Positions 11,431 through 20,630 of a DNA stretch of 64,000 bases are shown one piece after another. The stretch is from Pegoplata infirma (Eukaryota > Arthropoda > Insecta > Diptera > Anthomyiidae): contig OY992536.1 in assembly GCA_963921195.1 (NCBI GenBank), forward strand, positions 90,067,007 through 90,131,006, written 5' to 3'. Below the pieces are notes generated by a model that saw only the letters and a list, made by a program, of their open reading frames with translations, made no database searches and was not told the DNA's origin. The translations under genes and the position numbers were made by a program. Positions within the stretch are counted from its first letter, which is position 1. The number at the start of each line of letters is the position of its first letter.

Positions 11431-12008
11431 TTTTTTTAATTTTACTCCAATTTCGTTCTCACAAACAAACTTTAAGGTGCGTGCGGGCACGACAATTTTA
11501 AACCGATTTAGTTGATATTTTTGTCATTTTTTTTTAATCTTAACCTCACACAAAATTGTCCACCGATTTTAAAACAGATGAGTTTTAAATTTCCTCATAC
11601 ATTAGAGGTCCACCTTGATGATGATGTTTTTAGGCTGGTTTTAATTTTTAAAGTGACGCAGGAGGCCACCTTATGACTTTATAACCAAAAAAGAAAAAAC
11701 ATTCAAAATAAAACCTCTGCCGAATCAGCAGAAAAATCTGCTAAAAATACAACCATTTTGAAAAAATCTGTCAAGACAGCAGAAAAATGGCCTGAATCTG
11801 CTGATTTTAGCAAAAAATTCTTCTGATTTTAACAGAGAAATCTGTCAATTTCAGAGAAACTATCTAAAACTCTAAAATATATATTTTATTTATGTAAAAA
11901 GACTTGAAAAACATTTTGAGGGTTGGGAGTTTTTTCCCGAGTGTAAGAATTACTGTTTTCATTTTCTTAAATCCAAAAGGTTTTAAATTGAATTTGTAAC
12001 TTGGATAA

Positions 12009-12714
12009 CACCGCTCTACAAATCTGAGGTTTGTCGCTGCGTTTTGAATGAAACCAAAAAAGGTTTATAGGTTTTGGTTTCCCGATTCCAAAACGGTCAT
12101 TCAAATTTTTCTATCACTTCACAATTTTGAGAATATCGCGGTTAAAGTGGCAAAAAAGGTATATTTTGGCCATTTTTAGTCGCCCATAAAATAAGATCCT
12201 GACATGCGAATGAGTTAATATCAAGCTCATTCGAAAGTGTGTAATTTTCTCTTTAAGACCAAATCAAATTTTCTTGGAATTTAATTTTTTTTTAATGGTG
12301 AAAAAATCATTAGCCACAAGTGCTTTAAATCTTATATTTACGTGTGTATTTGTATATAAGTACATTTGATAAAAAACACTGTGTAAATAAACTAAATATT
12401 TAAAAAATGGAAGGTTTTTTGTTAATGATTTTTTTACCATTTTAGAAAATTAAATTCCAAGAACATTTTATCTTGTCTTATAGAGAAAATTACATACTTT
12501 TGAATGAGCTTGATACCAAGCCAATCGCATGTCAGGATCTTATATTATAAGCTTTCAAAAAGGGTCAAAAATGGCCTTTTTCGGAACTATAACCGCGAAT
12601 AACTCAAAATCCTGACGTGATAGACATATTTGGGTTGCAGATTTGGAATCAGCGCAACAAACACTACTTAAATCCCTTACCAGAATCCAATACGCATTTT
12701 CATGTTGACCTGTG
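12009..12714. mobile_element. Foldback element, Harbinger-like, TAA duplication
   Basis: The termini CACCGCTCTAC and GTTGACCTGTG are imperfect inverted repeats. The arms continue inward for about 280 bp (for example GACATGCGAATGAG against CAATCGCATGTC). TAA lies on each side (12006-12008, 12715-12717), which fits the TWA target of PIF/Harbinger elements. It is a diverged relative of the elements at 13815 and 36008. No transposase frame. Confidence 0.7.
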
Positions 12715-12914
12715 TAATGATTCACCTGCTGGTGGAATAAACATAATTTTACCAGCTGGTAAATTAAACAAAAAAAAAATTACCCCAAAGAACACACGAA
12801 ATGTGTTGACACGGCAAAATTTTTTCGTCGTTTGCTTTGCGAACTCATTCGTTTTCCAAAAAAATGGTCCAAAGTTATATTTAAGCAGAATATTTTTTAA
12901 CAATATTTTTTTTA

Positions 12915-13091
12915 TTCTTTCTATTTATTAACAACTAATTTTTAATAAATTAAACCTAGCCGAGAGCTGGTAACAATGATCGTCGTCTCGTTGTAGCGAA
13001 AAAAACCAAGGGTTCTGGTGGGAATCGAACCCACCACTCCTACGTTGAAAGACTAGCATGCTTCCAACTAGCCTGCGGGGGCCCCCTTATT
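12915..13091 (-). mobile_element. tRNA-derived SINE, copy 1
   Basis: Read on the minus strand, it has a tRNA-like head with an A-box region (GGCTAGTTGGAAGC) and a strong B box (GGGTTCGATTCCC). A body CCAGAACCCTTGG...CATTGTTACCAGCTCTCG and an AT tail (TTTAATTTATTAAAAA) follow. The body and tail recur on the plus strand at 57403-57552 with a different head sequence, so this is a family and not a chance tRNA match. The acceptor stem does not pair well enough for a working tRNA. Confidence 0.7.
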
Positions 13092-13298
13092 ATACTTCCA
13101 CGGTTTTTCGTATTTAGAATTGAATTACACAAAAATTGACAAAGATTTTTCCAAGTGTATTTTACAAGATTTCTCGAAATCTCCAATTTACACAAAAAGT
13201 TTTTTTGAGTGCAGAAAACATTCAAGAAATTTTTTTAGGAACAAGATAATTTTTTTAAAATTTGTAAAAAAAAATTTCTAAAATAATTTTAATTTTGA

Positions 13299-13493
13299 GT
13301 AGGTTTATTCTAGTCATTATTTTCTTTACTAATTAAAACTTTGATATTCTCATAGAATAATTTTCAAGAAAATTATTTTTGTGTTTTAAATTTATTTGTG
13401 TTGGTCATTTTTGCATTTTTGACAAGTGTTTCGGAATTTGTCAGGTTCCATTATCAAGATTATTTAGCAAAACAAATTATTAGTACCCAGAGA
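13299..13493 (+). repeat. TTTTGAGTAGG repeat (family E), left part
   Basis: It begins TTTTGAGTAGGTTTATTCTA and runs through CATAGAATAATTTTCAAG. It is interrupted at TA (13494-13495) by the foldback that ends at 30494, and resumes at 30497-30545. A complete palindromic copy is at 37186-37638. Confidence 0.7.
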
Positions 13494-13953
13494 AAAATGT
13501 TCAAATGTGAATCATATATATTTCACATATGATTACATATATGAACATTAAAGGTGTCCTTACGACTAAAGCAATTTTTCAAAATTACTTTTTAATACCT
13601 GGTAGGGTCCTGAATTGTAGTTTAGCATCTAAAAATTAGTGAGCCAAAATTTGGGGAGAATCGGCTAAAAATAACTCGTGCCGAAAATGGATTGAAGTTT
13701 TTTGACACTCTTATGTAATGAAAAAACCCTTTTTTCTAGTTTTTGGGAAAATATTGGTATATCATATTTTTTGTAAATTTTTTTGTTAAATACTATGAAA
13801 ATGGTAATTAATTACACCGCTCAACAAATTGAAGGTTTTTGACTCCGGTTTGAAGTTTGATACAAAATTTTTAAAGATTTTGACTCGCTGATTCCAAATC
13901 TGTGCTCCAAATTTTTCCATCACGTCTAGAATTTTAATTATTCGCGGTTCAAA

Positions 13954-13958
13954 ATGCG
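13954..13958. other. Target-site duplication ATGCG, left of BEL element
   Basis: The five bases ATGCG directly before the left LTR recur directly after the right LTR (25688-25692). The paralogous empty site, AAAATGCGAAAAAACGC, is at 36144-36160. A 5-bp duplication is normal for BEL/Pao integrases. Confidence 0.95.
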
Positions 13959-14619
13959 TGTTTAACTTACGGGGATGTAAATTGGTTATAGTTACGGGAG
14001 GTTGTAACTGCGAGGAATATGTAAAGTTATATCCAAAATAACTTTGCAAATGTTTACTTTTTATGGCGGAAAAAAGGGTATCAGAAGGGAGTATCTGAGT
14101 TGTTTAATTCGGGGTGAACAAACATTTAAGGGAGGATCAAGGAGTAGATCCTATTAAAAATAATTTGAGGGTAAATTATTTATATACCTGTTCTAATTTG
14201 GAGGTAAATCAAAGACAGGGATCTTTTCTATACTTCGTTATAAAACTTACATTTATTATTTCAAAAATTCAGGAGATTGAGGAGGTTATCTGCTGCTGTC
14301 TTCTTTGGCTGCCAGTACGGAAAGAGACCGAGCTTTATTGACGTTTACTTCAAGAAAGCTCGGTCTATTCACGAACATGGATGTCAAACAAGGACAATTT
14401 AGGATAAATGTCATAAAAGATGTAATTCAAGTAAAAATAGGGGGTTAATCTACTACATTTCATGGATGGTAAGTATTAATTACCAAGAGATATGAACAAT
14501 TTAAGAATAATTATAATTATAATAATAATTATAATAATGATAATAATAATAATACTTATTTCAAATAATTTTACAATTCATGAATTTATACAACTAAGAA
14601 ATGTGAACTATGTTGAACA
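13959..14619 (-). repeat. 3' LTR of BEL/Pao element (661 bp)
   Basis: In element orientation it begins TGTTCAACATAG and ends GTAAGTTAAACA (TG...CA). It is the same as 25027-25687 by eye. It contains an AAT/ATT microsatellite, a strong stem-loop (14326-14365) with an AATAAA, and a GTATATAAATAA sequence. A 75-codon frame on the plus strand occurs in both LTRs and is incidental. Confidence 0.96.
14326..14365 (-). terminator. LTR stem-loop carrying AATAAA
   Basis: The arms GACCGAGCTTT and AAAGCTCGGTC pair perfectly over 11 bp with an 18-base loop. On the element strand, CAATAAAG lies at the loop/3'-arm junction. This is the likely polyadenylation signal of the element RNA, partly held in a hairpin. 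The same structure is at 25394-25433 in the other LTR. Confidence 0.6.
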
Positions 14620-14634
14620 TCCTGCCGCCCTTGG
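14620..14634 (-). other. Polypurine tract (second-strand primer)
   Basis: On the element strand the bases just before the 3' LTR read CCAAGGGCGGCAGGA, which is purine-rich and abuts TGTTCAAC. Just upstream, TTGGTCT and AGACCAA (14631-14647) form a 7-bp stem with a 3-base loop. Confidence 0.75.
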
Positions 14635-14658
14635 TCTGTAAGACCAACATTACGCCAT

Positions 14659-15234
14659 CTACAGACTCCTTGCAAGCCGAGAGAGTGCACGTAAAGCGCC
14701 TTTCAAGATCTGCCGAGGGCTTGGTGTCAAAGTATTGGAATCGCTAGTAATCATTTGTTCGCTACGATACGGTCGAAAGCGTCTCTGCGATCGTAATAGT
14801 CTTGAGTGATGCTGTTGTGACTCACGTCTTGGTGAACGTTGGTTGCGGTGGGATTGTTGCTGTTGTGGCCCACGTCTTTGTTGACGATTGTTGCTAGACG
14901 GTTGTTGCTGAATACGTTGAGATTGGACAGTGGCACTACGATTGCGACTTCTTGACTGTCTGGCCTGTGCCTGTTGTTGATGACGATCATGTACAGTGTT
15001 GCCGCGTACAGCATGAAGTAGTGTATGATGTGCCCAACCACATTTTTGGCACACGTCAGCTGAAGTGCAGTCCTCTGTTCCATGGGAACGAGCCAAACAA
15101 TTCCGGCAATAGCCATGTTGGCGAACCTCTCGCTGGCGACCTTCTACGCTCATATCTAAAAATCTTTTACAATACTTTAGTGAATGAAAACGTCTGCATA
15201 TAAGGCATTGATGAATTCTTGGATTTCTAGGAGC
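14659..15234 (-). CDS. ORF2: Gag-like triple zinc-knuckle protein in env position
   Basis: This frame of 191 codons lies between pol and the polypurine tract. Counting from the GCT at 15234, knuckle 1 is C10-C13-H17-C22 (CX2CX3HX4C), knuckle 2 is C43-C46-H51-C56 (CX2CX4HX4C) and knuckle 3 is C62-C65-H69/H70-H74. The remaining ~117 residues are rich in Gln, Arg and Ser with no signal peptide or membrane segment, so it is not an envelope protein. The same three knuckles with identical spacing are in this element's own Gag at residues 328-392. The first ATG (15153) falls between knuckles 1 and 2, so starting there would lose knuckle 1. The frame stays open upstream to 15369, overlapping the end of pol by about 38 bases in the -1 frame. 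A splice acceptor TTATTTATTCCACAG ends at 15236. Expression is therefore probably by splicing, or possibly by frameshifting. Nucleic-acid binding is the expected role; this is inference. Confidence 0.75.
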   Translation of the reverse strand, partial: APRNPRIHQCLICRRFHSLKYCKRFLDMSVEGRQREVRQHGYCRNCLARSHGTEDCTSADVCQKCGWAHHTLLHAVRGNTVHDRHQQQAQARQSRSRNRSATVQSQRIQQQPSSNNRQQRRGPQQQQSHRNQRSPRRESQQHHSRLLRSQRRFRPYRSEQMITSDSNTLTPSPRQILKGALRALSRLARSL

Positions 15235-15235
15235 C

Positions 15236-15250
15236 CTGTGGAATAAATAA
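15236..15250 (-). promoter_or_regulatory. Candidate splice acceptor for ORF2
   Basis: On the element strand TTATTTATTCCACAG/G has a pyrimidine-rich lead and a CAG. It lies 80 bases after the pol stop and one base before the first complete codon of the conserved zinc-knuckle region. Candidate donors (GTAAGT) on the same strand occur at 20902-20907, 23197-23202 and at the end of the LTR (25033-25038). The pairing is unknown. Confidence 0.55.
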
Positions 15251-15329
15251 ACGTTAATGTTGGAACTGACAATGTGTAAATAAGTTGAAATATGTATGAG
15301 GGGATTAGGATGTGAGTGATTAAGTGTAT

Positions 15330-18300
15330 TTATGGCTCGATGGGAAGAACGCAGAGTTTTACAATAGATCTAGTAACAGTCCCGTTCTGAGTTCTAATAT
15401 CAGCAACACGAACAAGCTCATCTTGACCTAAGTATATTTTCCTAATTCGTCCGAGTCTCCATTCGCAGGGAGGAAGGAGATCATCCTTTATGACAACGAG
15501 CTGGCCAACTTTTATATTTTCTTCCTGATGTTGCCACTTATATCTGCGCTGTAATTCCTTTAAATATTCATCCTTCCATCGTTGGGCGAATTGGTGATGA
15601 AGAGATTTCAACCTTTCCCAACGGTCTCTTAAGGTGATTGATTCTGAGGGAGTTTCAGGTAGTGCAATAAGAGAGGACCCACGCAGGAAATGTCCTGGAG
15701 TGAGTGCCAATAGTTCTTGCGGGTCGTCCGTCATTGGGGAAAGAGGACGAGAGTTTAACACGGCTTCTATGCGAGTCAAAAGCGTGGTAAACTCTTCAAA
15801 CGTGAACTTTTGCTTCTGCGCGACCTTTTTAAAATGCATTTTGAAGGATTTGACTCCAGCCTCCCATAATCCTCCCATATGTGGAGCATTTGGAGGAATA
15901 AAGGACCACTGAAATCCGTGTGAAGAGTATTTATCAGCAATATCTTTGGAAACTATTTTAAGAAATTCGTCGTATTCCCTCTGGAGAGCATGTTCTGTAC
16001 CAACGAAGTTAGTACCGTTATCGGACATAACCTTTTTTGGGAGTCCACGGCGGCTAACAAACCTAGTGAAGGCTGCCTGGCATGAGCCGGACGTGAGATC
16101 CGAACACAGTTCAAGGTGTAAAGCCTTGGTGCTGAAACATACAAATACACAAACATAGCTTTTGTGATAAGGAGCAGTTCGTAGTATCGATGTTTTCGTA
16201 GAAAAGGGACCTGCGAAATCAAGACCAGTTACAGTGAAGGGAAGGGAAAAAGTGCTTCGATCTAATGGAAGTGCTGCCATCATTTGTGACTGGACTCTTT
16301 GTTTATAGAGCACACATGTAATGCATTTACGAATGCAGAATCGAATTGCTGATCTTAATCGTGAAACGTAATATTCGGCCCTAACCGCTCTTATCATGAG
16401 ATTAATTTCAGCATGCATAAGGAGACTATGCGTAAATAAAATGAATAATTTGCAATATTTTGAACTGACCGGGATTATAATTGGATGCCGTTCATTAAAT
16501 GAAATAGCAGAGTTGGAGATTCTACCATTAGCTCTCATAACATTATCAATATCTAGATAGGGATTCAGAGGATAGAGAGAGCTTTTTCTATTGACTGTGC
16601 TTCCGGCTACAAGTGAGGAATATTCGTTTTGAAAATGGGTTCTCTGTGTAAGAACGATCAACAAATTTTTGGTTTTGAGAAACTCTTGGTGATCAATAGG
16701 GGTAACACTACTAATCATAAGTGCTACAGACTCAGTAGGGGAAATATTTATTGTTGTGGACTTAAGAGGTGGCTTGGGTGCTGATGTACCTATCCTTTCC
16801 CTGATAATGCAAATATATCTTAATACATACGAAATCACTCTAATGGCTTTATCCCATTTCGAAAAACGGTTCAATATGTCATTGGCTATATTATCTATGT
16901 CATTACCCTCCTGGTCGTCTGTTGATAAGTGGAAAACTTCTACAATCCTTTTTCTTTCGGGAGGATCTTGTCTGCTTATCATGGACTTTGGCCATTCTTC
17001 GGGGGGCTTTAAAAGCCAATCGGGTCCATGCCACCAAAGTGAAGAATTTAGTAGTTCTGGAGGATTACAACCACGAGATCCTAAATCGGCAGGATTTTCA
17101 GCCGAACGAACATGGCTCCATGTTACATTTCCAACATTTCGGATAATTTCCGCAGTTCTGTTAGCTACGTAAGTTTTCCATGTTATAGGAGGCTTTTCTA
17201 GCCATCCTAGCACAATGGTTGAGTCGCACCAGAGACAAAGGTCGTAGTTTCGGGTCGGTAAATCTAAAGTAATTTGCTTGACCAACTTAGAAAGTAAGAC
17301 AGCCCCGCACAGTTCTAGCCGAGGGAGACTTACCGGATCAAGGGGGGCGACCTTAGTTTTGGAAACGAGAAGAAAGGTCGAAATCGAATTTTCGTTTTGT
17401 GTTCGTATATAAACCGCTGCACAGTACGCCTTTTCGGAGGCGTCACAAAAACCGTGAATTTGAGTTAATATGTTAGGGGTAAAATTAACCCATCTAGGGA
17501 TACTTAAGTTAGAAATCATAGGAAGATGTTCGATAAAGGTGTTCCACTTGAGAAGTGTACTAGGTTTAACTTCCTCGTCCCAACCAGTACCTTCCAACCA
17601 TAATTGCTGGAGTAGCATTTTGGCCTGGATGACAATAGGAGATATCCACCCAGCGGGATCAAAAAGCTTGGCAATTGTTGACAAAATTTTCCTTTTGGTT
17701 ATGGGGGCAGAGATATTTGGCGGCTCTACGGTATAGGAAAAACTGTCAGATAATGCATTCCATTGAATGCCGAGCGTTTTTGTGGTACTAGTTTCTTCAA
17801 ATTTCAAAAAATCCGAATCTAGGAGATTTTCCGTTGGGACCGATTCTAAGACTTCCGAAGAATTTGAAGTTATTTTTTTTAAGGGAAACCCTGCAGATTG
17901 AAGAACTGAAATAACTTGAGACAGGGAAACTTTAGCGGATTCTATGTCATGAGCGCCTGACAGAATATCGTCTACATAGGTTTCCTGTCTTAAAATGTGA
18001 AAGGCTTGTGGGAATAAATCTTTGGTGTCACTAGCTAATTGATGGAGTGTTCGAATTGCTAGATAGGGGGCGCAATTGACACCAAAGGTGACTGTTTTCA
18101 ATGTGAAGTCTTTAATATCATCATTTGGGTCTGGGCGGAAGAGAATGCGCTGATATGGGAGATCATCCCTGTGGACCAATATTTGACGGTACATTTTCTC
18201 AATGTCACCGTTAAATACATATCGGTAGGCGCGCCATTTTAAAATTAGGCTCATTAGATCTACTTGTAAAGTTGGACCTACGTGAAGAACGTCATTTAAA

Positions 18301-20630
18301 GAATTTCCCGAGGTTGTTCGTCTAGAGGCATTAAACACGACCCTCACCTTTGTGCTACGACTCTCTGGCTTAAAAACAGCGTGATGTGGGAGATAAAAAG
18401 AGTTAAATTGGCCTCTAGAATAATTATCATTAGACGAGGTCGGCTCCATGTGGTTGAGGGTAAGATATTCATTGAGTACGTTTCTATAGATCTTGGAAAG
18501 TTCCGGCTTATGTTGGAGGTTTGCTTCTAAGCGAACATATTGAGCATATGCAAATGTTCGGGAGTAACCGAGGGGAAGATCGTGGGGGAAACCGCTTTTA
18601 AAGGGCAGTTTGACTACATAACGGCCATCAGCATTGCGTGTTGTCGTTTTCCGGTATAATAACTCGCAATATTCTTCGTCTGCCGACATGGGACGTTTAC
18701 TTGGGACTTCTTCGATCTCCCAGAACTGTCTTAGTTGCTCTTCGAGGGGATCCTTATAAATTTCTGTTGCTTTAATTGAAAAAGAATGAAATGTTTCAGT
18801 CTCAACCGGACCACTAATGATCCAACCGAAAATTGTGGATTGAGCAATCAGGGATTTGCAAACGTTCTTAAGACCTTCTAATAATATATCGGGCATATAA
18901 TTGCTACCAATTAATAAGTCGACTTGACCTGGGAAATAAAAGCTTGGGTCTGCTAAGTCAAAATCGTTTAAATCCTCTAATGGAATATCCGATGTAGAAA
19001 GGGAAAAGGTAGGGAGTAATCGTGTAATTTTCGGAATGACTATGGCTTTCATATCTACAGAGCGGTCATACTTTTTGGAAAATAAAGTTAAGTCGCATAA
19101 TAAGTTTGAATTCTCTACAATATTCCCGCCCATACCGCGAATTTGGAAGTTTTTATTTTCGGTCGGAAGCATGAGACGTTGTTGCAGTTTTGTAGAAATA
19201 AAAGTTTTCTCAGAACCCTGATCAATAAACGCGCGTGCATTGAAAATGTCACCTCTGTGATCAATTTGTACTATTGCAGTAGGTAACAAAGTATTTTCAG
19301 TGGTCGATTTATTTGTACTCGATGTGTGATGAGCAGATGTTTGCGTTGCAGATCTTGCATGCTCTTGAGTGGATGTACTAGGTTTGTAATCAAGGTCAGA
19401 GTTTTCAAAACTTTGGTTTGTTTGGCGCGAAGATGGACTATTGGGTTTATAAAAGTGGAGCATAGTGTGATGACGTTGGTTACATTCAGAGCAAGTGTAT
19501 CTGCTTTTACAATCTTTCTTAGTATGTGTATATGAAAGACAATTCGGACATATTCGGTTTTTATTTACGATCTCAGATCTAGATTGCGGATCGAGATTCT
19601 TAAAGTCGGGACAGTTTTTCAGAGAATGAGTCAAATTGCAAACTTTGCAAGGGAACTGAGGAAAACTTGTCGTACCAAAGGCTGGCGTTTGGGAATTTGA
19701 CCTGGGATGAGTGTTCGGTTGCATACCATGAATGCTACTAAGACGGTCAAGTAACTCATATCTCTTCGTAAGAAATGAGTTCATTTGTGGCCATGAAGGG
19801 AGCGTTTTATGAGAATCTAGGAATTGTTCCCAAAGGGATTTGGTCTCAATTGGAAGCTTAGAGGAGCAAATTACTACTAGAAGGGGATCCCAATCTGCGT
19901 GGGGAACCTCCTGAGCCTTTACCATAGCCAAAGTATCATTAAAAGTCGACTGAATAAGCTGAAGGGCTTCGCTAGTTTCAGATATAGGATGGGGGAGTGT
20001 CAGAAGAAGGTTCAACTGATTTTCTACGAGAATTCTTTTGTTCTCGTAACGATCATTCAACGCTTGCCATGCGACAGAAAAATTTTCACCACACAATTTG
20101 TACCTCTTAACTATTCCGGCCGCCTGTCCACGAACTTTCAATCTAAGGTGATATAATTTTTGAACTGCTGACAATTTGGGATGGTTGACGTATACGGCGG
20201 TAAACATATCGCGAAAAGAGGGCCATTCTTCGTATCCACCCTGAAAAATTTCAGTATCGCAAGGGGGGACTTGAATACAGCCAAAAATATTATCAGAAGA
20301 GTTCAGTTCTAGATTAGATTGGGTAAAGGGTTGTACCGATGGAGCTATAAAAGTTTTTTGCTTTTCTAACACCTGAGATTTGCATTTGTGATATGCTGTG
20401 GTGCAGGCACTATATTTTTGACGTGTTGAGGCCAAAAGATCGTCATCTGGCTGTTCGAGTTTGTTTGTATGAAAGGACCTATATGATTTTTGAACCTGGT
20501 TCCACCTCTCGGTAAGGTCATGCAGAAAAACTTCAAGGAAAGTATCCGTGAGGTCATCTTGCGGAATGCGTTCATAGCTAGCACAATAAGTGACTAAATC
20601 GTCTGAGTCGAATATAAATTCTTTAGGCAT
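15330..20630 (-). CDS. gag-pol: BEL/Pao Gag-Pol polyprotein, intact
   Basis: 1766 residues in one frame. The ATG is fixed by an in-frame TAA two codons upstream. Domains in order: N-terminal Gag and a DUF1759-type capsid region (about 100-300); three zinc knuckles (C328-C340, C361-C374, C380-H392); a retropepsin-like protease with D470-Q-G-S; reverse transcriptase with D809 (NGDIEKMYRQI) and Y885-V-D-D; a Pao A17-type region (about 978-1040, KRKILSTIAKLFDPAGW); RNase H with D1063, E1106, D1136 and D1182; an integrase zinc site (H1401, H1406, C1436, C1439); an integrase core with D1471, D1537 and E1590; and a DUF5641-type C-terminus (about 1645-1765). The catalytic residues I checked are all present, with no stop or frameshift. 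It makes the virus-like particle core, copies the RNA and integrates the cDNA. DQG in place of DSG/DTG at the protease site is, as I recall, usual in this family. Plus-strand frames inside it are shadows. Confidence 0.97.
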   Translation of the reverse strand: MPKEFIFDSDDLVTYCASYERIPQDDLTDTFLEVFLHDLTERWNQVQKSYRSFHTNKLEQPDDDLLASTRQKYSACTTAYHKCKSQVLEKQKTFIAPSVQPFTQSNLELNSSDNIFGCIQVPPCDTEIFQGGYEEWPSFRDMFTAVYVNHPKLSAVQKLYHLRLKVRGQAAGIVKRYKLCGENFSVAWQALNDRYENKRILVENQLNLLLTLPHPISETSEALQLIQSTFNDTLAMVKAQEVPHADWDPLLVVICSSKLPIETKSLWEQFLDSHKTLPSWPQMNSFLTKRYELLDRLSSIHGMQPNTHPRSNSQTPAFGTTSFPQFPCKVCNLTHSLKNCPDFKNLDPQSRSEIVNKNRICPNCLSYTHTKKDCKSRYTCSECNQRHHTMLHFYKPNSPSSRQTNQSFENSDLDYKPSTSTQEHARSATQTSAHHTSSTNKSTTENTLLPTAIVQIDHRGDIFNARAFIDQGSEKTFISTKLQQRLMLPTENKNFQIRGMGGNIVENSNLLCDLTLFSKKYDRSVDMKAIVIPKITRLLPTFSLSTSDIPLEDLNDFDLADPSFYFPGQVDLLIGSNYMPDILLEGLKNVCKSLIAQSTIFGWIISGPVETETFHSFSIKATEIYKDPLEEQLRQFWEIEEVPSKRPMSADEEYCELLYRKTTTRNADGRYVVKLPFKSGFPHDLPLGYSRTFAYAQYVRLEANLQHKPELSKIYRNVLNEYLTLNHMEPTSSNDNYSRGQFNSFYLPHHAVFKPESRSTKVRVVFNASRRTTSGNSLNDVLHVGPTLQVDLMSLILKWRAYRYVFNGDIEKMYRQILVHRDDLPYQRILFRPDPNDDIKDFTLKTVTFGVNCAPYLAIRTLHQLASDTKDLFPQAFHILRQETYVDDILSGAHDIESAKVSLSQVISVLQSAGFPLKKITSNSSEVLESVPTENLLDSDFLKFEETSTTKTLGIQWNALSDSFSYTVEPPNISAPITKRKILSTIAKLFDPAGWISPIVIQAKMLLQQLWLEGTGWDEEVKPSTLLKWNTFIEHLPMISNLSIPRWVNFTPNILTQIHGFCDASEKAYCAAVYIRTQNENSISTFLLVSKTKVAPLDPVSLPRLELCGAVLLSKLVKQITLDLPTRNYDLCLWCDSTIVLGWLEKPPITWKTYVANRTAEIIRNVGNVTWSHVRSAENPADLGSRGCNPPELLNSSLWWHGPDWLLKPPEEWPKSMISRQDPPERKRIVEVFHLSTDDQEGNDIDNIANDILNRFSKWDKAIRVISYVLRYICIIRERIGTSAPKPPLKSTTINISPTESVALMISSVTPIDHQEFLKTKNLLIVLTQRTHFQNEYSSLVAGSTVNRKSSLYPLNPYLDIDNVMRANGRISNSAISFNERHPIIIPVSSKYCKLFILFTHSLLMHAEINLMIRAVRAEYYVSRLRSAIRFCIRKCITCVLYKQRVQSQMMAALPLDRSTFSLPFTVTGLDFAGPFSTKTSILRTAPYHKSYVCVFVCFSTKALHLELCSDLTSGSCQAAFTRFVSRRGLPKKVMSDNGTNFVGTEHALQREYDEFLKIVSKDIADKYSSHGFQWSFIPPNAPHMGGLWEAGVKSFKMHFKKVAQKQKFTFEEFTTLLTRIEAVLNSRPLSPMTDDPQELLALTPGHFLRGSSLIALPETPSESITLRDRWERLKSLHHQFAQRWKDEYLKELQRRYKWQHQEENIKVGQLVVIKDDLLPPCEWRLGRIRKIYLGQDELVRVADIRTQNGTVTRSIVKLCVLPIEP

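Noticed and set aside
13013..13091. Functional tRNA gene on the minus strand
   Set aside because: The B box is good, but the acceptor and anticodon arms do not pair properly and the body recurs as a SINE at 57403.
14114..14341. 75-codon plus-strand frame, the same at 25182-25409
   Set aside because: It lies inside both LTRs, antisense to the element, and is duplicated only because the LTR is. No domain.
14751..15116. 121-codon minus-strand frame overlapping ORF2
   Set aside because: It is a shadow in another frame; the zinc-knuckle ligands are read only in the ORF2 frame.
14659..15234. ORF2 as an envelope gene
   Set aside because: The position fits, but there is no signal peptide, membrane segment, cleavage site or glycoprotein-like region; it is a zinc-knuckle protein.
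14952..20156. Many plus-strand frames of 60-138 codons antisense to gag-pol and ORF2
   Set aside because: No domain, and all fall inside the conserved reading frames of the opposite strand.
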